This document shows, one piece after another, positions 10,476 to 23,000 of a DNA stretch of 27,497 nucleotides. Location: NCBI RefSeq assembly GCF_000090795.2, contig NW_003546280.1:102518-130014 (forward strand), read 5' to 3'. Each line of letters opens with the position of its first letter. Within the stretch, counting starts at the first letter, position 1. A program made the translations under genes and the position numbers. The DNA comes from Amphimedon queenslandica (taxonomy: Eukaryota > Porifera > Demospongiae > Haplosclerida > Niphatidae). The notes below the pieces were generated by a model, which did no database searches, was not told the DNA's origin, and saw only the letters and a list, made by a program, of their open reading frames with translations.

Positions 10476-11915
10476 AAAGAGAAAGGTATATATACATGTA
10501 CATGTACTAAGTTCACTAACCTCTTTCATCTTGGCAAATAGTCCATCACAGATTCTTGGTATCAATCCTTTAGTGGCTGGCTCATCTGATCCAGTCCCCA
10601 TCATTGTATAAGATTTACCAGAGCCTAAAAGAAAAGAGAGAGAGGAGGAGGAGGAGGAGGAGGGAAAGAAAAATAAAAAGAGGAAAAGGAAGTGATATAA
10701 TGTGTGACATATGACAATAATGGAGGATGAGAGAATTAAGGAGAAACACTATAGGCTAACATTGTTAACCAAAATATTTACAAGTCAACACGCACTACAG
10801 CAACAATGTATGAATTATGCATAATGAATATAATGTATGTGTATGCACACACACAAACAAACAATGAGGCATTGGCTCTTTTAATATAAAGGAATGATCA
10901 AACAAACAAGAGCTCCCTTGTGCCAGTGTATGTATACAACTAAATGTAAACATTATACAGTATAGCTACCAGAAACCACATACGTGTAAATGTACACAAG
11001 TAGTCAAGCTCACAGTACATTCACACAAGTGCTGTATACATGCATATCATGTGACTAAAATTAAATAAAAGTACAGTGTGTGCTTTAGATTCCACACACA
11101 CAAAAAGACAGCCATATACAGTACATCCTAGTTGATTTACCAGGGCCATCATATGTACAGAATGCACTTTAAACAAAGTACAATATGTTAATCAGGAAAA
11201 CTAATACTTTGAGTTTGAATAGTGTTAATTGTTCAAGACAGAGACATGTGACTTGAAGGAGCATATCATACAACAACTACTGTACATTTTAAATGAGATA
11301 TTTTGTATTCTTTTCTCTCTCTCTCTATCGCCTTCTTTCTCTCACATACCTGTCTGTCCATATGCAAAGATACAAGCGTTGTATCCTTCGAAAGAATTCT
11401 CCAAAATGTCTGTACCAAGTGCCTCGAACACGGTGTCTTGACCTAATTATAGGGACAACATGGAAATATCAAAAATTTTCTGTAGTTTTCTCGTACTTGC
11501 GAATTTTCTCGTGTTGTTTGGGTCGATAGACCAGAAGCAGTGATCAAAAGCAAACGTCTATGACAAAAATTTAATAAATAAAATAATTAATTTAAAATAA
11601 ATAATTGAATAAATAAACGCACCTTCACTCCTTTCCGAGTACTAAAGAAAGAAAGAGAAGGACAGAGAGAGAGAAAAAAGATTTTTTAAAGAGGTGAGAA
11701 AAAATAATGTTAAAAACAATGCATTTCCAATTAAAGAGCACCTCTGACTATCCAGTATAGTTTGGTTGCCCTCCATGTCAATGACACACTTTGTTCCCAT
11801 GCCTATCTCTACAGTAAGGAAAAGAGAGAGGATACATTGATAAAAGAATGGGGACTCTGGTCTCACCCCTCTTGTTAAAGGGCCGAACACGGACGGCCAC
11901 CTTTACTTTCGACAT
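1235..11915 (-). CDS. KIF13: Kinesin-3 heavy chain, KIF13/Khc-73 type with FHA and CAP-Gly domains
   Basis: Plus-end microtubule motor of the kinesin-3 family. I joined exons 1-16 by phase: 11867-11915, 11742-11808, 11623-11641, 11497-11557, 11350-11442, 10521-10624, 10347-10435, 10065-10287, 9881-9993, 9647-9692, 9511-9579, 9265-9417, 9025-9219, 8307-8483, 8161-8255, 7868-8058. The motor opens [16 protein letters not shown], with P-loop GQTGSGKS near residue 93, switch I SSRSHAVF and switch II DLAGSE near 248. An FHA domain follows (about 440-560), then short coiled coil, a KIF1B/DUF3694-type stalk (exons between 7.7 and 3.2 kb), a Glu/Lys-rich disordered segment (2270-2870) and a C-terminal CAP-Gly domain (exons 1527-1635 and 1235-1476). 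CAP-Gly plus the stalk match KIF13B and fly Khc-73; KIF1/Unc-104 would carry a PH domain, which I do not see. Known relatives carry vesicles and bind Dlg-type scaffolds; that role here is inference. The exact structure of the middle exons is approximate. Confidence 0.93.
1637..1662. repeat. (TAA)n microsatellite at a splice acceptor
   Basis: TAA units abut the minus-strand acceptor of the CAP-Gly exon; the acceptor AG (1636-1637) lies at the edge of the repeat. Confidence 0.85.
1741..2090 (+). repeat. Palindromic intronic repeat A, two tandem copies
   Basis: Two adjacent units of about 185 bp in a KIF13 intron, antisense to the gene. The first contains CCCTGTACTATTATAGTACAGGG-like sequence near 1816-1838 (a palindrome with three extra central bases); the second has a decayed version (CCCTGCACTAGTACAGGG). 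Shared flanks are TGTGTAGAAAGTTTG, GTTGCTCCAAAATCAG (or GTTGTTCC) and TTTCTGATACACATACATG-like sequence. Confidence 0.85.
4438..4491. repeat. (TAA)n microsatellite
   Basis: Uninterrupted TAA units in a KIF13 intron, preceded by an (ACA)n run at about 4418-4432. Confidence 0.9.
4990..5067. repeat. (TAA)n microsatellite, one interruption
   Basis: About 25 TAA units with one AAAA interruption near 5034, in a KIF13 intron. Confidence 0.9.
5715..5885 (-). repeat. Palindromic intronic repeat A, single decayed copy
   Basis: A minus-orientation copy with the palindrome as CCCTGTACTATATGGTACAG near 5765 and flanks AGTCATTTTTG, GAGCAACTTTTAAAATTC and CAAACTTTCTACACAA. More diverged than the 6.9-7.4 kb copies. 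Confidence 0.75.
6579..6655 (-). repeat. Duplicated splice-donor region
   Basis: Two 37-nt direct repeats, 6579-6615 and 6619-6655, offset by exactly 40 nt and differing at two positions. The second contains the real KIF13 exon end and donor (exon last base 6646, GT on the minus strand at 6645-6644). The first, inside the intron, has AT instead of GT at the equivalent place. Confidence 0.85.
6905..7372 (-). repeat. Palindromic intronic repeat A, tandem array with 186-bp period
   Basis: Three units in a KIF13 intron. The perfect 20-bp palindrome CCCTGTACTATAGTACAGGG begins at 6969, 7155 and 7341, an exact spacing of 186 bp. Around it the inverted repeat extends to about 25 nt per arm (6954-7003, about 22 of 25 pairing). 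The array stops within about 20 bp of the next splice donor. Confidence 0.93.
7868..8483 (-). other. KIF13: FHA domain exons of KIF13
   Basis: Three exons (8307-8483, 8161-8255, 7868-8058) encode a forkhead-associated domain: [18 protein letters not shown], then TRIG, EHCIVEI, TRVNGQ and [15 protein letters not shown]. The order is that of kinesin-3 FHA domains, which bind phosphothreonine peptides or act in motor regulation. Confidence 0.88.
8484..9024 (-). other. Long KIF13 intron without recognised gene
   Basis: A 541-bp intron between exons 13 and 14, AT-rich, with short TAA runs near 8510-8535 and several TACATGTACATGTA-type motifs (around 8724, 8757 and 8930). I see no exon or RNA gene. 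Confidence 0.7.
10441..10476. repeat. (GA)n tract serving as polypyrimidine tract
   Basis: On the minus strand this reads (CT)n and lies just upstream of the acceptor of KIF13 exon 7 (10347-10435), so a microsatellite supplies the polypyrimidine tract. Confidence 0.8.
10625..11349 (-). other. Longest KIF13 intron, within the P-loop
   Basis: This 725-bp intron separates the GQTG and SGKS halves of the ATP-binding loop. It holds a GAG-rich run (10636-10665) and AT-rich unique sequence. No repeat A copy or other gene is visible. Confidence 0.75.
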
Positions 11916-12168
11916 CTTCACTCAGGTCGACCCAAAAGCGAATTAAAGACAAAATGGCGAGCGGACGTTCTTCCCTCTACCACCTCTAGTCTCAGTAGTG
12001 TTCCAGAGGAGGAGAAAGGGTCGTTCCAAAGTCCTCAATTTATGCAATGAGTGAGAATGAGAGGTAATTCTCCACAGACACACGTGACCAAAAGGGTTAA
12101 AAAATTAAAGTCTCGTGACTGTCAGACGTACCCACGTGCTTCCACGTGGGTAGGAAAATAATAAAAAG
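11916..12168. promoter_or_regulatory. Divergent promoter with three CACGTG E-boxes
   Basis: This 253-bp gap lies between the start codons of KIF13 (-) and the CYTH-like gene (+), so it should drive both. Palindromic E-boxes CACGTG occur at 12081-12086, 12133-12138 and 12143-12148. The last two form the perfect inverted repeat CCCACGTGCTTCCACGTGGG (12131-12150), one helical turn apart. The first sits in ACACGTGACC, close to the USF/TFE/CLEAR-type GTCACGTGAC. E-box function is inferred from motif alone; no TATA box is obvious. Confidence 0.7.
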
Positions 12169-12989
12169 ATGTCGTGGGAGTGGAGAGTGTTTTGGCGAAT
12201 TTCAAAAGAGAGAAAGATCATTCTCGAGTCCCTGGGACTTGAGAAAGAGCCACGGGCCCATCAAATAAGATCAGATACTTATATATGCTGTACTAGAGAG
12301 GTGGGCATTAAATGGAGAAGAGGGAGACAGCTGGAATTCAAGGTTATGACGGAGAGAGACGAAAAGAGCATGGCAGAGAAATGGAATAAGGTATTGTAGT
12401 GATTGCAATTTGACGAAGATCGTGCAAATAAATGTGAACAGAATTAGATATACATTATTAAAATTAATAGTAGGGGCCGTGTTGAAACATGTTAATTAAT
12501 AATTAACTTGATTGTTACTAGTTATTTTATTTATTAATTTATTTGTAGATATTAGTCACTAGTTGTCCACTATCAATCAATGACGAAGAAGTCAGAACAC
12601 TACTGATCAATCATATTGATAAATTACTCAAAAAAAGTACTTAAAAACATTTCTTGTCGTATTTTCTAATTAAAGCCCCACCAGGTACTTACAAGGACCA
12701 ATTGGAGAATGCCAGGGAGACATTATTAGCCATACCCACTTTAAAACTTGTGGAGGTCCACAAGGAACGAAGTGACCAGCGCATTAATGGATGTTATTAT
12801 GAATTAACTACAATAACTTGCTCCTCCCCCTCCCAATCAAAATATCAGTCACTTTGTGTTGAAGGCGATAGAGGTCATATTGACAAATTTTTGACTATGC
12901 CTATTGCAGCTGGCGGGAAGAATATGTTTCAATTTTTTGGCGAAGTTGGTCGATTTTGTGGCTATCCACAGTTTGTTAATGAGTTATGA
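12169..12989 (+). CDS. Small protein with CYTH-like pattern
   Basis: Three exons join in phase (12169-12390, 12549-12636, 12676-12989) to give 207 residues; the second intron is only 39 nt. The order of apparent beta strands fits the CYTH / triphosphate-tunnel fold: EWRVFWRI at the start, SDTYI, GIKWRRGRQLEFKV, then LVEVHKERSDQ, YQSLCVEGD and a C-terminal FCGYPQFV. Basic and acidic residues alternate in these strands, as expected of a tunnel binding triphosphate and metal. The family's usual N-terminal ExExK motif is not clearly present (EWR instead), so catalytic activity is doubtful. No signal peptide or membrane segment is seen. The protein could instead be an unrelated conserved family. 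It shares a promoter with KIF13 and converges on TTC39C. Confidence 0.72.
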
Positions 12990-13071
12990 TCCACTGGACA
13001 AAATTAATAATTAATCTTTTTATTTTTCCAAATTTTGCATGCAAAAATCAATGTAAGAAATATACAGTGGT

Positions 13072-13106
<35 letters not shown>

Positions 13107-13241
13107 GTAATAATAATAATAATAAATTAATAATAATAGTAATAATAATAATACAAGTTTTGCTTTACAGATTTGTGTAAAAACAATCACAAAATTTAAA
13201 ATAAATACAGCACACACCAATTTGATAGCCACGCCCACTCA
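12990..13241. other. Convergent intergenic gap with facing polyadenylation signals
   Basis: This 252-bp gap lies between the stop codons of the CYTH-like gene (+) and TTC39C (-). AATAAA on the plus strand is at 13200-13205, close to the TTC39C stop, and TTTATT at 13019-13024 reads AATAAA on the minus strand, close to the other stop. The 3' UTRs therefore probably overlap. A long (TAA)n repeat fills 13076-13155. Confidence 0.65.
13076..13155. repeat. (TAA)n microsatellite with TAG interruptions
   Basis: About 25 TAA-type units with scattered TAG or AAT interruptions, between two convergent genes. Confidence 0.9.
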
Positions 13242-17797
<4,556 letters not shown>

Positions 17798-18193
17798 TCC
17801 CTCAAATTGTAAGAATTATTAATTATAATAATTTTAATAAAATAACTGATTGCAGTCGTTAAGAGTTATTATCACTCTTATTAGGCCTAGATTTTGCCTT
17901 CTTGTTTGGTTTTCTTTCTTAACAAATGAAAGAAAAACTGAATGAAAAAGGCAAAGATAAATAAAATTAAAATAGTTAATTAGCCACGCCTTTTTGTTTG
18001 GGGCCACGCCCTTCGTGTGCCTCCATATGTGTACAAGAATATACAGAGTTTTACAGAAGGAAAAGGTTAAATGTATACATGTACAGTTGTACATTGATTT
18101 CCTCAATCCTCAAATTTTGTAAGAATCAAGTAAGTTGTAATACAGGTGGACTTATTATAACGATATATCCAGATCAAACAGTAGCAGAGAAAG
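17798..18193. promoter_or_regulatory. Divergent promoter between TTC39C and MRNIP
   Basis: The 396 bp between two oppositely oriented start codons must hold both promoters. Two CCACGCC boxes (about 17983-18010), of the SP/KLF GC-box type, sit near the middle. No TATA box is clear at a fixed distance from either start. A short 5' UTR intron cannot be excluded. Confidence 0.5.
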
Positions 18194-19435
18194 ATGCCGC
18201 AAACTTTTCGTGTTTTGCAATGTTATTCCTGCAAAACCTTTCAAGTGCAGCAAGTGAGTCATCGAGATACTGTTAGTTATGGACAGAATGTACACTGTAG
18301 GTTAAGAAATCCAACAAGTGGACGTGTAAGTTGTGCAATGAGAAGCAATCTGTTATAAAGGTCAGCACTGCTTCCAAACAGGCAGCATGCAATTATAAGT
18401 TACTATACATAGGTCTATGATCAAGGCTCTGCTATTGATTGCCGCAAGCAAGTTCAAAGACTTAACATGACAAGAAAAGAGAAAGATGATGCAATGTAAG
18501 TCAATAATTAGCTAATTCCTTATTTAAATGTGGAGCTCGTCGATAGAGCTACATGTGTTCAGCCTCCTGAAGGATATTCTGATGTATACTCCACAGAATC
18601 TGGTGACGATTCACCTCAACTAGCTGCAACAGTAAGAAATAATGTATATTTATATTAATCAAGGTGCATACTGCAATGATAGGAGAGACAGCGTCCAGCT
18701 ACTATCCTTTCAGGCATGAATGGACGTTGGGCTTTGTTTGCTGATCCAAAGGAATCAGAATCAGATCAAGTGAGAGATCAGAGGAAGAGAAAGAGAGGGT
18801 CAAAGAGACTGATATGTAACAATGACTGATAATAGGACGAAGGAGAAGATGAAGGTAGGGACACATTTACAACAAGTAGAACAGAGTTTGAGCAAATCTG
18901 CAAGAAATTGAGGAAAGAGAAAAGCTGTGTCAGATCAGCGTAAGTTTTTACTGTTCTATAGTTCTTGATAATTGGAATTCAAGTACTTATATTGATAATG
19001 CTCAAATTAAGGTCTCATATAATTTTTTATAGTCAGCATCGTTTAACTGGCTTCCATCCAGTTTCAAAGAGGAAACCTGCAGGATCAGATGATTCTTTAA
19101 AGTCCTCCAGCACTCATTCTCTACCAGCTAGCTTATATCAAAAGTCAGATTCTCTATTTCCTTATTCATCAGTTGGAGATGCCATGGACACTATGCTTAC
19201 TGAGTCAGTAGAGAGGACATCATCACTAAAGTGTCTTCACAGTGATGATTACCAGTACAGTGGTGTTCAGGGATCATATCGTAGATTTGAAGAGGAAAAA
19301 GATAAGGCTGCAGAAAAGCCAGTTAGTGTTGCTAGTAGTGGAGCAAGAAGCAGTCATTCAAAGGATTCGTTAAAACTTTCAAAATGGTCAAAATTCTTAC
19401 CACAAAATATTGAAGAGGGAGACTTGAATAATTAG
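18194..19435 (+). CDS. MRNIP: MRN complex-interacting protein orthologue
   Basis: Seven exons join in phase: 18194-18253, 18301-18360, 18413-18495, 18547-18631, 18683-18769, 18836-18939, 19033-19435, giving 293 residues. The introns are tiny (47-93 nt). The N-terminus MPQTFRVLQCYSCKTFQVQQ followed by VKKSNKWTCKLCNEKQS forms the MRNIP zinc-ribbon-like module (Cys pairs 10/13 and 29/32). The YDQGSAIDCRKQVQRLN block matches the conserved GxGxDCRxHVQxLN. The rest is low-complexity, Ser/Glu-rich and probably disordered, with two short W-containing motifs (NGRWALFA and LSKWSKFLPQ). In vertebrates MRNIP binds MRE11-RAD50-NBS1 and promotes ATM signalling and fork protection; that role here is inferred from homology. 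It shares a promoter region with TTC39C and ends 129 bp before SPAG1. Confidence 0.88.
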
Positions 19436-19564
19436 ATCTAAGCATGTAATCTAAGACCTCTGTGTATTAAAAATTTATAAATATTCATTAATCATTATTG
19501 CTAATTATTATTCATTAGTTATTAATTAAAATTAATCAGTTAATTAATTGAGGGTCATCTAAAA
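19436..19564 (+). other. Short spacer between MRNIP and SPAG1
   Basis: 129 bp, very AT-rich. ATTAAA at 19466-19471 is a candidate polyadenylation signal for MRNIP. The SPAG1 core promoter must lie in this spacer or inside the last MRNIP exon. Confidence 0.6.
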
Positions 19565-20062
19565 ATGGCGGGTATGGCTGCCGGTAGCTCCGATGTTCCA
19601 GTTGATCATCTGGACTACGGGCACATTGGGAAGCTGTCCAATACGTCAGAGCTGGAGAAGATACTCAAGGTTTTAAGGTCAGGGACGAAGAGAGAAAATA
19701 AGCTTCAATGCAAACTGAATTATTAGTGAAAATATTTAACATTTCTGAAAAAAGTCACACGTGTAGACTATTCTGAAATTAAAAATGCATCATGTATATC
19801 GTTTGCAGGTCTAGATCTGAAGGATATTATCCAGATCTCATCAAGTTTACGGAGGATAGACTCAGAACTTTAAAACCCAGCAGGTACACCTTGCATGACC
19901 ATTTTGTATAATGTACCTGTACATTTCTCTTCTCTTGTAGTAAGTTACTGATAGAAGATCAGAAGGTGAAGAGAGCTAAGGAACTCTCGAAAGAACAATT
20001 GAATGAAATAAGAAGTGACATGAAGGTAATGACACATATTTAGAAATAATAATAATACAATT

Positions 20063-20093
<31 letters not shown>

Positions 20094-23000
20094 ATGTAGC
20101 AATGGGAAGAGGACATGACGGAAAAGGACAGGCACTTGTCCTCCTCTTCTGCTACTCATGATGATGATGAGTCCCATATATTGCCGCCGGTTAGGACTAC
20201 TGTGAACATAAACCCTCAGGTATCGATCATAAGTCCCTGTACTATTAGTAACGCAGTAGCGTTACTAAGTAGGATTCACTCCCAAACAAAATGGCTGCCA
20301 CGACTTTTGCAGCCTTGTAGTACATGGTCTTAGGCCGAATTTCGCCAAAATTGAACAGGAGAGAATTCTGCATTTATATATATTTTTTCTGATGCATGAA
20401 ATCACTTGCATGTACATGTACATATTTTAATTCTATTCTTACATATTAGAGTAAAGCAAAGAGTACCAAGAAGGAGCCTAACCCTAGTCGTATAAAATCA
20501 TCGGACTACAGCTCTTGGGATAAATTTGAACCCGATAAAGTGGAAGAGAAAGTCGTTGAAGACAAGACAACAAGTACTGGATCTTCTTGTAAAGTCCCAC
20601 CAGAAAAACTATCGGCCAAAGGCAAGAACACTTCACCTTGAATAGTCAATATGTACATGTACATGTACATTAAATGATTATTATTAATTATCTATCCTCC
20701 TGCTTGACAATTAATACTTGTACATGTACATGTACCTGTACATTTTGTATAACATGCACTACATGTAGTTTTTGAAATTATTTTCTTCTGTTTTTTAGAA
20801 TTGTCATTGAGTGAGCATGAAAAAGAACGTCAAGCTGACAAAGAGAGAGAAAAAGGAAATGAGGCAAGAAACATTTAATGGAAATATTCACCCACACACT
20901 CTCTCTCCTCCTCCTCCTTTTCTTCCTCTTTCTCTAGGCATTCCGTGCTGGTGACTATAAAGAAGCTCTGGTCTATTACTCTCGTAGCATCAGCTTCTGT
21001 CCTTCTCCTCCAGCGTATAACAATAAAGCTCTGACTCTTAATAAGTTAGGACGATACAGTGAATCCGTGGGAAGCTGCAACGAAGTCCTTAAAGTTGAGC
21101 CTAACAATATTAAAGGTGAATTGATGAGTGATACTTTAGAATGAACCTTATACATGTACCTTATTGTACTGTACATATAACATAACAAAACTCAATATTT
21201 GTCAAAATTAAAACTAACTAAAAAAACTAAAAATTTTTTTTGTATTTTTAGCTCTGTTAAGAAGAGCCGACGCCTACTGCTCATTAAAACAATATGAACA
21301 GTCAGTATCAGACATAGAGTCTGTTCTAAAAATAGAACCAGCTAATAAAAGAGCTACTGAGCTACTGAAGAAGGTTAACGGAGAAATGGGCAGAGCCAAG
21401 GGCGTGACCGATGAGAATGGGGGCGGGGCTAAAGGTGGGGCCAAGAAAGGAAAAAGAATCACTATTGAAGAAGTTGACGGGACTAATGAAGAGAGTAAAG
21501 GGGAGGAGCCTGTTGCCAAGACAACAAAGGAAGAAGTTGTGGAAATTGAATCAAAGCCACGCCCACCTGTTGTTCAGGCTCCACTCCCCCCAGCTGTACA
21601 GAAGAAGAAGGAAGAAGGAAACTCGTTTTTTAAACGCGGACAATATGGAGATGCTGTTGGTTGCTATACGAAATGCATTCAATTACTAGAGAAAGGTAAT
21701 TAGTATCAAAAGTACATGTATATATCTACATGTTATTCATTTATATGTTACATGTATTTCCTGTTTGATCATGTGATCTGTTAATAGAGTCAGGTGATCA
21801 CTCTCAATCCTTATCGATCGTCCTTAGCAACCGAGCTGCCTGTCATTTTAAAAATGGTGACTGCCGTGGTTGTATCAATGATGCTACTCGCTCCATTGAA
21901 CTGGTCCCTGTCAATTTGAAGAGTTTTGTGAGGCGAGCTCAAGCTTACGAAACAATGGAGAAGTCAGTTATACGTTGTAGTTAATTTATTGTACATACTT
22001 CATTTTTCTTCTGTCTCTCTGTCTCTGTCTGTCTTTCCCTCTCTCCCCCTCTCTCTCCCTCCAGATATAAGGAAGCTTATTGTGATTATCAGCTAGCTTT
22101 AAGAATTGATTCACGTGTTGATCAAGCTCGATTAGCATCATCGAGGTACATGTATACATGTAGTTTATAGTCTAGCTATAGAATCAATAGATTTACTTTA
22201 ATGAAATTTGATCCTTCAGTTATAAATACAATGTACTTATTGATTAATTGACATTTTTAGAATTTCTTTGTTGCTTCGTGACGCCCACGGTAATAATTGG
22301 CGCGACTTTCTACCAGCAAACTCCGATATTGACAGAGTTAAAGCCGGACTTGCTGAAATGAGCCCTCAAGCTACTCCGCCCACACCTCAAGCAACTCCGC
22401 CCAAACCAGAAGAAAAAGGTGGAGCCCCCCTACCTCCTAATACTCCGGTGGTAATGTCGACAGTTTCAAGTGGCAGTGATACAAGTCCATCACAATCAAC
22501 TTCAGCTCCTGTCCAGTCGTCCTCCACTGGTAGCAATACTACTGCCACTAATGCTAGCAGTGCAATGGATAGAAAGAAAGACTTTGAAGATTCTAAGAGC
22601 AAAGGAAATGAGTTTGTTAAGCAGGTACATGTACATGCATTTGTTATATACTTGCATGTATGAATGAAGAAATTGTAAATATATGTACAATGTACATGTA
22701 CATGTATTACGCTTTCTCAAAAATGTTAAGTATAGATAATACATATGTTAAGTATTTTGACCCATATATGACATTGTGTATGTTATATTGGAAGTTTTTG
22801 AGCTGACAGAAAGGTTGTATACTGTCCATTTATTTGTTTGTATTTCTTTCCTTTTCTAGACTAACTACCAGGCAGCAGTTGAATGCTATACTCACTGTGT
22901 TTCATTGCAGCCTCATGAAGTGGCACCATATACCAATAGGGCACTCTGTCACCTTAAGCTAAGTCAGGTATGTGCATATGGTATGATGGTAATATCTAAT

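Larger units (their letters stand above)
9265..11915 (-). other. KIF13: Kinesin motor domain exons of KIF13
   Basis: Exons 1-12 encode the motor and neck linker. The nucleotide-binding loop is split by an intron: GQTG ends the exon at 11350 and SGKSYTM begins the next at 10624 (phase 1). Exon 3 is only 19 nt (11623-11641). Motif order is [47 protein letters not shown], then LRYADRAK near the end, all standard for an active kinesin. Confidence 0.92.

Noticed and set aside
18965-19032. Upstream in-frame extension of the last MRNIP exon starting MIIGIQ
   Set aside because: It is intron; the acceptor at 19031-19032 joins in phase to the preceding exon.
20581-20640. SPAG1 truncation by the in-frame TGA at 20638-20640
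   Set aside because: Splicing from the GC donor at 20622 restores the full protein with conserved TPR and RPAP3-like parts; a frame break is a less economical explanation.
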